Positions 37,783 to 48,564 of a DNA stretch of 64,000 nucleotides are shown here, piece after piece. Within the stretch, counting starts at the first letter, position 1. The number at the start of each line of letters is the position of its first letter. The stretch comes from Acanthosepion lycidas. Taxonomy: Eukaryota; Mollusca; Cephalopoda; Sepiida; Sepiidae. The stretch is taken from positions 81,214,752 through 81,278,751 of the forward strand of contig OZ010595.1 in NCBI GenBank assembly GCA_963932145.1, given 5' to 3'. A program made the translations under genes and the position numbers. The notes under the pieces are model-generated. The model was not told where the DNA came from. It saw nothing but the letters and a program-made list of their open reading frames with translations, and did not search any database.

Positions 37783-38332
37783 TATTTAATCCATTCATGA
37801 GAGTTTGAAGTGCACGTTCAACTAATTTGCCGTGAGAGGAATGGTGCATTGAAACTGTTTCATTCCGTTTCAGACCCAAAGCTTGATCAATAACATAATA
37901 CTGTTTGACTTCTCGTTTAGCGAAGTCTTTTAGGACAGCGAGTTAAACCTTTTTTGATATGCCTCCTCAGGAATAGTTTCAACACATACAAAACAAAACT
38001 ATGGCCTATAGCGCAACTATACTTAGTGGGCGTTTCTTACAGTTTCTGGGACAGAGCGTATATTTTAACCTGATCAACATTTTTCCACCGGACAGCTCTA
38101 AACCATCAGTCATGATGGCTTGTGATTCCTTGCTTATTGAATTTTTTACAGTTTTCAAACAATGTCGTCTGCGCAATTTCAATCATACATCTGGCGACAA
38201 TCCGTTTTGCTGATTTTTATCAGTTACCAACTGTGAAGCAGGATGTCAGCGTCTCCATACAATTACACTCACGCGATTTGTGTCAACTCTTCGCCTCGTT
38301 CCCAAGGATAGGGAGATTTTCTAAACATCACA
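37783..38332 (+). repeat. Dispersed repeat family C, copy 1
   Basis: Its reverse complement is at 40106-40685. Shared blocks in order are GTTTGAAGTGCACGTTCAAC, TTTCAGACCCAAAGCTTGAT, CAATAACATAATACT, AGTCTTTTAGGACAGCGAGT, ACAGTTTCTGGGACAGAG, CCATCAGTC and TTTTTATCAGTTACCA. Divergence is considerable (rough visual impression 25-30%). Two overlapping short frames (70 and 72 codons) lie inside and are not kept in the other copy. Confidence 0.8.
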
Positions 38333-38384
38333 TTGGGTAGGCACTAAAATATCATGAATGACGAAGACTCAAAGACTGCTTTCT

Positions 38385-39085
38385 GATAATCTAAAAAGAA
38401 AAAGAGAATGCTACCTCAAAAAATATCCAGTGATAATATTTGCTTCGGAGCTTGTGGGTTTGCAGTACTAGAATCGAAGATTCTCTCACACATTACACTC
38501 TCCTTATCACTCAAAAGTACTCGGGATATTTTGGGGAATTAAAGTTGCCAATATGGACTCTATGAATTGTGCTATTTATTACTACAGGAAAACTTTTCTC
38601 CGTGTGAAAAGCCACCTGCAAAAGAACGATCATAGGTCGAGCCACAAACGTAACATTCTATCATGCTATGAATATACCGCGCATATTCTTATAGTATCAA
38701 TTAGTAAAATATGTCGAAAGTAACAGGCATAAGAGTCCAGAAAAAAAATGATATATAAATAATAATAAGTGATTGTAATTAGTAACAAAACTTGAAAAGT
38801 AAACGTAGACGTGTTGATATATTGACTTGATACTTTTGAAAATGTATTGTGTGTGTGTGGCATTTCAGATACTGTGACATGGAGAGCGGAGGTTAGAAAC
38901 AAAGAATGTGATACTTAAGCCTAGGCTGATTTTTTTCTCATTATAGGCCTGTGACAATTATTAGATAATGACCGTGAATAGTGGATACAAGATGAATTAT
39001 AATTTATTTGATACTGTTTTAGAACAGCAGGACCAGAGGGTATTGTAATAGAGTTGTTGGTAACCTTAGACTCAGAGGCTGTTTT
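38385..39085 (+). repeat. Duplicated block D, copy 1 (empty site for the SINE in copy 2)
   Basis: This matches 56215-57105 in the same orientation. Shared blocks include TGTGGGTTTGCAGTACTAGA, CTCACACATTACACTC, AAAAGTACTCGGGATATTTT, ACTACAGGAAAACTTTTC, AGCCACAAACGTAAC, ATCAATTAGTAAAATAT and ATACTGTGACATGGA. At CGTAAC (38649) this copy lacks the roughly 156-bp unit present in copy 2. A 123-codon minus-strand frame (38921-39292) overlaps its end and is not conserved. Confidence 0.88.
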
Positions 39086-40105
39086 GTGATAATCTACCAG
39101 AACTGAGAAACTAGTTTGATCTTGCCAAATATCATTACCTATATCTGAACAATACATGGCGTCATTGAATATGTTGTTAGAAAATGGAGTTCCAGAGAAA
39201 GGAGAACGATCTGAAAAAAAATGCGTTTGAAAAACCGAACATGCCCTTAATGTCAACCCAGTTTTAAGTGCACTTCTCTTCCAAATATGCAATTATCCTA
39301 ACTGTCGGTGCTTTCCCAGTAGTCACTGGTGCAATTTCATCAAAGTGAGAAAATCAATCAGCTTTCAAAATATTTTCTAACAATGAACTGACATTACGCG
39401 TACTTTGATCAGGATGAACCAACAATTATTATTTTTTTTTTTTGGTGGGGTAGAATATACCTTAAGTACATTTACGGTCGAATGTTTACAGGCATCACTG
39501 GTCATAGACTGTTGTCTCGAATGTAAGGTTGGTCGATGTTTTGATACAGTTATTGCTATTGAGCTATTCTTAAAACTATACTTTAAAAAGTGCAGATGAA
39601 AGACATTTCCTGTCCGGAGAAAATGGGTCTGTACATAACTCTAACTTACAGAATAATTGCATGCAGTTCCGATATTTCATGAGAATTGCTTCGTATGAAC
39701 TGACACTTCCTGTTATGGATATTCGTATTAAAATCTATAATAGATTTTATCATATGTTGGTATGAGACGAACATTACACAGAAATGAACAGATTCAAATA
39801 CATATTGTCTATGGAGGCCCTATGTAAGGCAAATGGATATTTTTTTTGTGAATTCGGCCAGGAAAGAGAGACAGGTTCAGGTTGTGCTTCTGTCTTCTGC
39901 GTAGCTATCAATGTATATATCGTGTCTTACTTTAGCTACCTATGGTATTCCATACATGATTATGGGTAATCATTATGCAGGTTATAGTAATCTAGGAATA
40001 TGCTCGTGACCATGTAGTAAAGTAGAATATCCCTACATTCGATGTCTTATGGAGGTGAATTTTGATAATTTCAGCCTGAAGAGAATGATCCTCGTATGCG
40101 TCTCC
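39086..40105. other. No feature recognised
   Basis: Sequence between block D and family C copy 2. T-rich and A-rich runs only. Frames of 61-64 codons look random. Confidence 0.4.
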
Positions 40106-40685
40106 GTTGAGAAATGATTGAAAACCATGCCACGTATTGGCGCAAATCATGTGTGTCTAATTGTAAGGATGTGATCATATAATGCTTAATCGATGGTAAC
40201 TGATAAAAATCCACACCCTGAGAGGACGCCAGATATCTGACTGAAAATATTTGGACGAAACTATCTGAAAACTAAAGATAGTTCGGTTAGCAGAGAATTA
40301 CAAATCATGCGGACTGATGGTTTTCAGCTCACTGGACTTTAAAAAAAAAAGTTACCACGAGAGAATATATACTATATCCCAGAAACTATAACAAACGTCT
40401 TCTATCTATAGGTACAGTATAATCCACAGCTTGGCTGTGTGGGTGATGAAGAAAGACATATATTCCCGAGTAGGTATATCCAACAAAGTTTAATTCGCCG
40501 CCCTAAAAGACTTGTGTACTCGCTAAATAATTAATCAGCAAGTATTATGTTATTGATCGAGCTTTATGTCTGAAACGACATTAAATAGATTCAATGTTCA
40601 TTGCACTATTTATCTCAGAACAAATTCGTTGAACGTGCACTTCAAACTTCATGAGTGGATTAAATAAAATGCCAGATGATCTTGA
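40106..40685 (-). repeat. Dispersed repeat family C, copy 2 (inverted to copy 1)
   Basis: The reverse complement follows copy 1 over more than 500 bp, starting at GTTTGAAGTGCACGTTCAAC (reverse of 40628-40650) and passing ATCAATAACATAATACT, AGTCTTTTAGGGCGGCGAAT and ATAGTTTCTGGGATATAG to TTTTTATCAGTTACCATCG. Separation from copy 1 is about 1.8 kb. Confidence 0.8.
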
Positions 40686-41982
40686 AACCAGCTGCCTTCA
40701 CGCATTGACTCGATATCGGATAATTAGCAATATCTTTGATAGAGGAACAGCTGTTTGATTTGTCAGTCAGTGTTGCCACTGAAGATCACTAGGATCGTAA
40801 AACTAATTGCTGCAAATTCTGTTTTACCCTGACCTGTGCAAAGTCAAATGATAGGTGAGTAACATCATATATGAACCATTTTAACCCACCGTAATGCTGT
40901 AATTACATGTTACATTGATTCTAAAAGTGACCGAATGTCGGCTTGAGAATAACATTATGTAATGAACCATGTTGTTTTGAGATTTCTAGTCCCTGTTGCT
41001 TGTAGGCGCAGATTTTTGCGTTGGTATAGATCCCCAACGATATATCTTTCGTTGATGGTAAGCGAATGAGTTGCCCATACACTGCACCTGAATTCTCCAG
41101 GACTCTCCACAAAACAATTTTAGACAATTGCAAACATTGTGTTCGATGTCATAATGCACTATCCCGCTGGAATACTTGTTGGGGTACTTGACTTCCCTGA
41201 ATAAGTGCAATTTCTCACGGAGGAATGCAATGTAAAAGTTACCAATCAATGATATTTTTTAGGCAGATAAGAGAACCAAAACAATGCGACTGTAACAAAG
41301 CTCGATTCATCCGACAATACAACCACCCATTCTCATTTCATGGTGGTATAATTAGGGACATCAAATGATAGCCTGTGACCAGTGTTACGCACGCTAATGG
41401 CTCCTTCGCTCTTATACGAAAATAACACTGATCCGTCCAGCAGGGGTTGCATCTAGTACCTGTTTTGAATGTGTCTAGGACTTCATACAGAATCACTTGA
41501 CTGTTAGCACAAACGATTATAGTTATAGGCCTTGCTTCAATAGAATTAAAAGGGAATCACCCGGTAGTGACTATGATCGGCGGAAATGCTTTCCATCATA
41601 TCTTACCGAAGAAGAAATGACGCAGCGGAAAATATCACAACTGTTTCCTAAAAAGAACCTCCTATTTTTCTGGAATCTATTATCATCTTTCGATAAAATA
41701 TATCACCTTGCTGTGACCAGTACAGTTATATTTGCAAAGATTATCTCAATATCTGTGCAAAGTAAGATAAGACTTGCATTTTACATTACGCTATATACAG
41801 TTTTCTTTACTTAATGTTATTAAATGGTATTCAGCATATCAATGTTGAGTATTCATTGAATTCTGTACATTTCAGTGACAATCAGAATGGATATCTGGAA
41901 TTTGGGATAACACGTTAAGCCCACTCAATATCATGTGCGAATAGAAGGGGAAAATTTAGGCAGAAACTATGTTGGATTTGTA
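40686..41982. other. No feature confidently recognised
   Basis: Overlapping minus-strand frames at 40921-41249 and a plus frame of 105 codons at 41497-41814 match nothing I know. A minus-strand peptide EWVVVLSDESSF near 41320 recalls the SDES.F motif of Tc1 transposases, but nothing around it supports that. Confidence 0.4.
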
Positions 41983-42082
41983 TTAGGTTGGTGCAAAAAT
42001 AATAACGTAATAATGTCGTTTTTGACGTATTTTTAACGTCAAAAAACGACATTATTACGTCATTATTTTTGCACCAACCTAA
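41983..42082. mobile_element. Mariner-type MITE 2 (100 bp)
   Basis: It begins TTAGGTTGGTGCAAAAATAA and ends TTATTTTTGCACCAACCTAA with flanking TA. It is a nearly perfect hairpin centred at about 42030 (GTCGTTTTTGACGT facing ACGTCAAAAAACGAC). It closely resembles MITE 1. Confidence 0.97.
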
Positions 42083-42111
42083 TAATTAATTAATCAATTA
42101 GTTAATAAATA

Positions 42112-42112
42112 A

Positions 42113-42176
<64 letters not shown>
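42112..42176. repeat. (AAT)n microsatellite
   Basis: Uninterrupted AAT/ATA triplets between MITE 2 and the first RLE-type LINE fragment. Confidence 0.95.
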
Positions 42177-42177
42177 T

Positions 42178-42750
42178 CTGCACTGGAAAATCTGCAACTT
42201 CTACGGGAAGGAAGCTGAAAGAAACTGGTATGAACACCACCCAGACCCGGTTACGGAGATAGGACCTGTTACAATTCTATGGGACTACACAATACACACT
42301 GACAGAACAATCAAAGCTAACCGCCCAGATATTGTTATTAAAGACCACAAACAAAAACGGTGCCTCCTTATTGATATGGCAGTCCCTGCTGACTGCAATG
42401 TATCTTTGAAAATATTCAAAAAGCTGTCAAAATACAAGGACCTTGAAATAGAAATCTCGAAAATGTGGCATATGGGAACATCAACAATCCCTGTTGTAGT
42501 TGGAGCCCTAGGACTGGTTGGAAAAGATTGCAGTAGACTAATTGAAGGGATTCCTGGAGTTCCATGCCTCAAGAAGATACAAAAAATTTTCTGACAAGTA
42601 CAGCCCACACTTTACGAAGGGCTTTATCTATGTAATTTTTTTTTTTTTTTTTTTTTTTTGTTAGTGGAAAGTGTCATGATGCCATTTCTAACCTTAGGTC
42701 CCTGGGCGGGACCCGGAAAGAAATGTGTAAACACCAGAAATCAAAGAAAA
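42178..42750 (+). mobile_element. LINE with restriction-like-endonuclease C-terminus, copy 1 (3' fragment)
   Basis: The reading frame from about 42178 to 42592 translates as LHWKICNFYGKEAERNWYEH, then PVTILWDYTIHTDR, KANRPDIVIKDHKQKRCLLI, DMAVPADCNVSLK, KYKDLEIEISKMWHMGTSTI and PVVVGALGLVGK, ending KKIQKIF and a stop. This is the region after the zinc knuckle in non-LTR retrotransposons with a C-terminal endonuclease. RPD, then about 14 residues later IDMAVP, fits a PD-(D/E)XK-type active site. A 22-T run (about 42638) and a tail ending in CCAGAAATCAAAGAAAATAA and (AAT)n follow. It is open over 138 codons, the best-kept coding remnant in the window, but lacks reverse transcriptase, so it is 5'-truncated. 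Confidence 0.8.
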
Positions 42751-42752
42751 TA

Positions 42753-42811
<59 letters not shown>
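42751..42811. repeat. (AAT)n microsatellite at the LINE 3' end
   Basis: AAT triplets directly following the LINE 3' tail, as expected for a LINE that ends in simple triplets. Confidence 0.95.
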
Positions 42812-42812
<1 letters not shown>

Positions 42813-43655
42813 CCTCAATACATCTGCTGCAGCATCAAAGAACCTAAAAATAGTAAGCAAAAGTAAATGCAATGAACAAATGCAGAAACAATGGCAACAT
42901 AAATCTCATGATGGTCAATATTCTACCTGCACCAAACAAGATGATGTAGACAAACCCCTTACCAATCAGTGGCTACATAGCGCAGGGTTAAAAGCTGAAA
43001 CCGAAGGTTTTATTCTTGATGCACATGACCAATGCTTGATAACTAGAAATTACAATGCACGAATACTGAATATTTGTGTTAGCCCAAAATGCAGTTTCTG
43101 GGATAAATATCCCTAAATAATTGACCATCTATTCTGAGGTTACACGGTATTGGCACACACTGAATATAAAACCCGGCATGACAGAGTGGATCAGAGAAGG
43201 AAACTGCTAGAAAATTAGTATGAACATCACCAAGATCCGATTACAGACATAGGACCTGTAAGAATACACACATAGAGAACAGGTTAAACTAATCGCTTGG
43301 ACATCTTGATCAATTGCACAAAATAGAATAGGCCTTCAAGGCTCTCCCTGAAGATCTTCAAAAAAAATCTCAATGTATAGGACCTTGAATAAGAAATCTT
43401 AAAAACTTAGCACCTGAGAACTAAAATAATTGCAGCTGTATTTGGGGCTCTCAGTTTGATTGGTAAAATGTTCTTCAGACTCCTAGGAGACTTACTTTAA
43501 GAAATACAAAACAAGTGCTCATATGTACGGCTCATACGTTACGAATGGCCTAATTTGTATAAATATGTGTGATCTTTATTTTATTTTTTAAATATATCCC
43601 AGAAATCAACGAATAGAGTACAATAATAAAAAAAATAAATATTAAAAATATAAGC
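42813..43655 (+). mobile_element. RLE-type LINE, copy 2 (more decayed)
   Basis: 42880-43116 translates to QKQWQHKSHDGQYSTCTKQD, then QWLHSAGLKAETEGFILDAH and ILNICVSPKCSFWDKYP, the helix-rich region before and into the zinc knuckle (the usual form is C..C...ET..H....C). Next come LAHTEYKTRHDRVDQ and YEHHQDPITDIGPV (about 43150-43260). The endonuclease part, to about 43540, aligns with copy 1 (SLKIFKK, DLE, VFGALSLIGK) but has several stops and frame changes. It ends in CCAGAAATCAACGA and (AAT)-rich sequence like copy 1, in the same orientation. Confidence 0.75.
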
Positions 43656-43867
43656 GCACTATAGGACACAATACATGCTCATCAACAGCATGTATTATTC
43701 TAGGAGTGGAAACTGATGTTAAAGAAGGAAACATACTTCAGAGATGGATGGAATACATCGGAGAAGACTTCGACAACGAAAGATCACCTTGATAAATACA
43801 CATAGCTACCGAACGACCAGAAATATTAAAATCTAAAATGAAACCAGCACTAGCCAGAGTGAATACC

Positions 43868-44075
43868 ATAAATACTCTGTAAAAATATTACCAGCAATAA
43901 ATTTTTGAAGAAAAAATATTACCAGCAATACGTTATTAGCAGAAATGCATTTTTGAATAAAAATGATTACCAGCAATACATATTTGAAAAAAAATATTAC
44001 CAGCGATAAAAATCTTGTCGGCATTAAATAAACAATTGAGATTGATACGCCGTAGGACAAAACCAAACAAAGTAG
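43868..44075 (+). repeat. Dispersed repeat family A, copy 3 (3' half, inside the RTE LINE)
   Basis: Repeated ATTACCAGCAATA with TTTTTGAA(A)n spacers of roughly 30 bp, then GTCGGCATTAAATAA and ATACGCCGTAGGACAAAACC, match the ends of copies 4 to 6. It interrupts the RTE coding sequence between ALARVN and FIALPKKP. A 132-codon minus-strand frame crosses it and is not a gene. Confidence 0.8.
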
Positions 44076-44280
44076 CTTCATTTTTATAGCTCTCCCTAAG
44101 AAGCCATCAGTAAACGAATAAAAACTGCATCGGATAATCAGATTAATGAGCCATGTAGCAAAGGACATAACTCGACTTTTGATGAATAGAGCCGAAATAA
44201 GGTGCGACCAATGCGAGTTTGTTGAAGACACAGGAACAATGTATCTGATATTTATGCTCAGAATGATGCCAGAAAGACCA

Positions 44281-44890
44281 GTAAGCTTTGTGCCATGCGC
44301 GATACATGCTTAGGCGTCATGTATCTTTCTATACATAACTGACGAGGCAGATATTGTTTTTCCCGCGGTAGGTTGCCATTTCTTTCTGCAGTAGACCAGT
44401 TACTACCCAATGCTATAGAACTCGGTCTGTCCTGCTATTTACCCAAAGCTGAGGTGCGAAGAAAAGGATTCATACCTTCCCCAAGGGTATTAGCACGGAA
44501 AGTGAATATCAGTCAGGAATGTGCCATGCGTAATACACGCTTAGGCATCATGTATCTTTCGATACATTACTGACGAGGCAGATATTTTCCTGCAGTATGT
44601 TACCATTTCTTTCTGCTATAGACCAGTTGCTATCCAAGGCTATAGAACCCGGGCTGCCCTACTATTTACTCATAGCTGGAGGGAGAAGAAGTGGATTCAT
44701 ACATTTCCCAGGGGTATTAGCACGTAAGTAAATATCAGTCAGTTATATGCCATTCGTGATATACGCTTAGGCGACCATATTTCATTCGATGGATGACTGA
44801 CGAGGCAGATATTTTACCGCAGTATGTTGCCATTACTTTCTGCGGTAGAGCAGGTGCTATCCAAGGCTATGGAAGCCAGTCTTTCCTCAG
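44281..44890 (-). repeat. 229-bp tandem array (2.6 copies) derived from the SINE tail
   Basis: TGCCATGCGCGATACATGCT, TGCCATGCGTAATACACGC and TGCCATTCGTGATATACGC start at 44291, 44522 and 44749, giving periods of 231 and 227. Each unit is the reverse complement of the body and end of the SINE at 30835-31045 (ACTGACGAGGCAGAT, TATGTTACCATTTCTTTCTG, CAAGGCTATAGAA, ATTCATACATTTCCCAGGGG). The array is inserted in the RTE LINE between MPERP and the palm region. Confidence 0.9.
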
Positions 44891-45480
44891 AAAGATTAAT
44901 ATAAATGTAACTGTGATTTATAGATTATGAAATAGCGTTAAATTTCGTAAAAAATAACTCTTTGAACTTTTAGCTTGGGTTAATTTATTTGGGAAGGATA
45001 TTAAAATAATTCAGGACTTATACCGGGATTAGTATGGATAGAAAAAGGTTTCAATAAATACAGAAAAATAAATAAGAGTGGAAGACAAGGGGGGGTCTTA
45101 ATTTATTCAATTTTCTATAAGGATTCATGATTGGCGGCTACAATGTTGACAGCTAAAGAGATGCAGATGATACCGTGTTGATAGCAGAAACAGAAAGGAG
45201 ACTTCAATAATTCATGCAAAACGAAATGACGAAAAGCTAGTGAAAAGGACTGCACGTCAGCTGTAAGAAGACAGCATGGTTGTAAGCAAAATGAAGAGAG
45301 AAACATGCAAATTGCAAATCGGAGATACAAAACTCAAACGAATAAAACAATTTAGATATTTGGGAAATGTATTAACAGAGGGCGGGCAATTCCACAATCA
45401 AATACGAAGGGGCATCGTGATAACGAAAAAATCGAAGCAAAAACATCAAGAAACAAATAATTTTCGTTAGAAACAAAGAA

Positions 45481-45780
45481 AACCTTATTGGAATATATGT
45501 CACGGAAAGGGGTATATTTGTTCGTAGTAGTAATGTGGTTTTGGACTACTCTAACCGGGTAGGACAATCTAGCAGGTAACCGTAATGGACTGGTCCTCGT
45601 CGTAGTGGTAGGCAATAGCCGTTGGCAATAGGCGTCGTCATGTACCTCCGCATCAGTCTGTATTTATGGCTGATACCAGCCAATCATATTACTGAGAGGG
45701 GGAACCCAGGGGTAGGCATATTCATTACATCAGAATATTACGTAATATCAGTCATTTTTGTATGACAGAAAATACCGAAC
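45481..45780. other. Unidentified insert in the RTE LINE
   Basis: About 300 bp separate the collinear RTE pieces ending near KKTLLEYM and starting near TEMLFYRR, where intact RTE sequence would need about 80-100 bp. It contains GTCCTCGTCGTAGTGG, AATAGCCGTTGGCAATAGGC and GAGAGGGGGAACCCAGGGG, and is more GC-rich than its neighbours. No termini were recognised. Confidence 0.5.
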
Positions 45781-45902
45781 AATCTTCTCATACACGAAGA
45801 AGATATAACAGAAATGTTGTTCTACCGAAGGCTGCTGAAGACACGATGGAGCGACCATGTATGCAACAATAAAGTTTTAAATGAAAACAAAAAGACACTG
45901 CT

Positions 45903-46430
45903 GCCATATATGGTCTGCCTGTTCGTCTCATGGTCATCGACAAAATCCAGAGAGAGTTATGCAAATCCAGAGAGAGTCATGATCTGACATCTCGTCTTCA
46001 GTCACTTTCTTACAGACGTGCCGTCGCTTCCCTCTGTCCTTTCTAAAAATAATTTCAAGGTAACTGCTCCGACAAGCTACATTCTTTGATTCCCAAACTG
46101 CATGAGTTTAAGCATGCTACTATGTTGACAGATCAGTCCCACCCTTTCACTGTCAAAACTGTTAAATATAGACGTCCCTCCTACTCTAATAGCTTTATGC
46201 CTCGCACTTCCCATCTGTGGAACTCCCTTCCTCTTACTTTGCTTCCCTGAAACAAATAACCTCCTATTATTCAAATGCAATGTCAATCGACATCTTAAGA
46301 TGACTTGATCTAATTTTCCATGTTTCTCTTCATCATTTCCTCTATCAAGCCTCTTTTTATCTTGCTCTCATTCTTTGTAACCCATAGCGTGCTGGTGACG
46401 CTCGCGTCTTGCTTGGGGCGAAATGCTTAA
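45903..46430 (+). mobile_element. Jockey-superfamily LINE, 3' end
   Basis: Translations in shifting frames give CHIWSACSS, DLTSRLQSLSYRRAVASLCP, SDKLHSLIPKLHEFKHATML, TDQSHPFTVKTVKYRRPSYS and NSFMPRTSHLWNSLPLTLLP. This is the conserved C-terminal stretch of jockey/CR1-like reverse transcriptases (SHRR..V..L.LFYRY, HPF.V, FLPRTSRLWNSLP). The 3' UTR-like part ends near ACGCTCGCGTCTTGCTTGGG and an A-rich tail (AAAAAATAACCAAAAAAATA). It begins inside the RTE thumb region, so it inserted there or replaced the rest. Confidence 0.8.
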
Positions 46431-47998
46431 AAAATAACCAAAAAAATAAACAAAATAAAAACTTAACATCAGAAAAAGACAGTTGATATTTCCAGAGTAC
46501 GGAAGAAGAATGATTAATTACCCTGATTGATGGCCAGAGGTATAGAGGGACAACGCATAGCCTATCTAGCGAGATTGACTAAATGATTGGCGGAAAAAAG
46601 ACATAAGAATAATTAAAAAAAAATATATCAAGAGCGACAGTTAACAGGAAATTGTGGAGAGGCATGAACACAAACATGCTGATTGTGTATGGCACATAGA
46701 AGATTTCAAATAGGTATCGTTAATCAGGCCTTGTTAACGACATTTATGGTAACATGCGTTTTAGATAACCATTCTTTAGTCGAGCGTGTATACTGGTTAT
46801 TCTCATGACAATAATCCTGAATTCAAGATATTTCCATACTTTTGGCAAACTATGATTAGCTTCATAAAATCAGACACGATATTGGGTTAATCCACACTAA
46901 GCTTACTTAAAATGACTAACCCACGACCATTGTTAATAGTTATTCTGGCTGACACTTGCAGTTTACCCTTTTAGTTGCTATCGCAGTGTTACAAGTTAAA
47001 CACTTGTTTGCATATATTCTTGAAGTTCGTCTACCCGCAAAAACAATCGATAATACCCGAAACCGGATAAGAACCCATTTTCGGGCACTCATATATCTGC
47101 GAGTTAAGTATGCTAGTATGGAGTCTTGGTGAGTAGTGCAAATAAAGGATATCAACCGAGAACATGCAACATGGAAACCCTAATTGTAAATAAATATAGA
47201 AGGAACTGAACGAACATATGAACATCAAGAGAGGCTGATCATCAGTTCCAACGCTGAACAACATCAACCAAATAAGGACCAATCACAACTGAGCAGCCAT
47301 TGTTACATGAGCGACAACCGGATTCTAACAGAACTGTGACCAGACGTGTAATCAACAAACCAACGTATCGCATAAACATATGGTTAGCATAAGGTCAAAG
47401 GAGCATGAAGGTAATCTACCCCTGTTCACAAAAATTGAATCAAATTAGTTTATTTAGTAATACTAATTTATTCAAAAAAGCTGACGTGATGTATTGAGCA
47501 AATAAAAGTCTCACTATCTAACTTACCTCATTCCCTTATTCACCAATCAAAATTGCAATAAAGATTCACTGCAAGTCAGTTGTCTCTTCATTCATAATGG
47601 CACCCCGTTGATTCAAATGTTAATCATATTTGACATTTCTTTAGACATATACAACATGATATCATTAAGGTTTTAATGGGTCCCTCTTCTCTTGATCCCC
47701 TATGCACGTGTTTATTTCGCTTAATGGTTAATCCAGCCCTGATAATACCTTGATTTGGGGTACGAATTCCCAGAAAATTCGTTGAGGAATATTATGGAGA
47801 GTTACGCCGGATAGTGTGGTCACCATATTAAACGAGAGGAAATGAATTGCACCTACAATTATCGGAGAGTGGTAGCCTCTCTTCAGTAGCATTTCGATCA
47901 CTTCTGGAATCGTATAGTTGTATCACTTCTCTTGGAGAAACAGTTTCGGCAGGAACAGAAACGTAAGCTTTAACTTACTCAATATATACAAATACAAA
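46431..47998. other. No feature confidently recognised
   Basis: The 47030-47300 part is less AT-rich (CCCGAAACCGGATAAGAACC, GTATGGAGTCTTGGTGAGTA) and has the look of a dispersed repeat, but no second copy is in the window. Frames of 71 and 83 codons on the minus strand overlap one another and look random. Confidence 0.4.
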
Positions 47999-47999
47999 A

Positions 48000-48062
48000 A
48001 CAACAACAACAACAATAATAATAATAATAATAATAAGATGATGATGATGATGATGATGATGA
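48000..48062. repeat. (AAC)n(AAT)n(GAT)n compound microsatellite
   Basis: Triplets change from AAC to AAT to GAT without interruption. The GAT run passes directly into the LINE coding sequence GATGAAACTGTCGGC. Confidence 0.95.
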
Positions 48063-48365
48063 AACTGTCGGCCATATTATCTCAGGATGTCAGGAACTAG
48101 AAGAAAATGAGTAAATCCACAGGCATAACAAAGTAGCGATATATGTGCACTTGACATTATGCATGTAGCATGAAATCGAAACCACCAGTGGCATGAGTAC
48201 CACAAGACACAGTTACCCAATATAACTATGTAACTATCCTCTGAAAAATACCAATTGAAACTGACAGTGAAATAAATGCCAACAGGCCTGATATTATAAT
48301 AAAAGACAATAAATTCAGGAAGTGTATGCTTATTGACATCGTAGTACATCGTAGTACTGAGAGAA
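48050..48365 (+). mobile_element. RLE-type LINE, copy 3 (fragment)
   Basis: The plus strand reads DETVGHIISGCQELEENE, then IHRHNKVAIYVHLTLC, the second half of the zinc knuckle (H....C) and the RHD.V segment before the endonuclease. ANRPDIIIKD-like and MLIDIV-like sequence follows near 48275-48345, with stops. It is a different subfamily from copies 1 and 2 and ends in an unrelated stretch. Confidence 0.7.
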
Positions 48366-48564
48366 AATTATTGAAATATTATGTGACTGTTGATCAGATG
48401 AACCCCTCTAAGCGCTACAAAAGAGTTCGCAGCCCTTCCCCATCAGCTGGATTCATCAATCAGAAAATAACCACATCATGAAGAGTTTCAACCACTGATC
48501 AGTGAAAATTCCAAGAGGTTAAAATAGTTAAATCATTATGGCGATGGCAGAAGGAACCGTAAGA

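Larger units (their letters stand above)
43690..45905 (+). mobile_element. RTE-clade LINE, central and C-terminal parts, split by three insertions
   Basis: Four collinear pieces of one RTE reverse transcriptase can be read. 43700-43867 gives RWMEYIGEDFDNER and ATERPEILKSKMKPALARVN, the endonuclease-to-RT linker. 44076-44275 gives FIALPKKPSVNE, LHRIIRLMSHVAK, LLMNRAE, CEFVEDTGT and LIFMLRMMPERP, the RT fingers. 44890-45480 gives LFELL, FGKDIKIIQDLYRD, ADDTVLIAETERRLQ (the catalytic [YF]ADD motif) and LKRIKQFRYLGNVLTEGGQF. 45781-45905 gives TEMLFYRR, TRWSDHVCNNKVLNENK, the thumb. All three inserts lie between these pieces. Stops and frame changes are present, so it is a dead copy. The N-terminal APE endonuclease is absent. 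Confidence 0.85.

Noticed and set aside
38921-39292. 123-codon minus-strand frame
   Set aside because: It overlaps the end of block D, and the corresponding part of the second copy (57000-57100) does not keep it.
41240-41330. Tc1 transposase fragment (VVVLSDESSF on the minus strand)
   Set aside because: A single 10-residue motif with no collinear support on either side.
43833-44231. 132-codon minus-strand frame
   Set aside because: It is antisense to RTE coding sequence and the family A insert.
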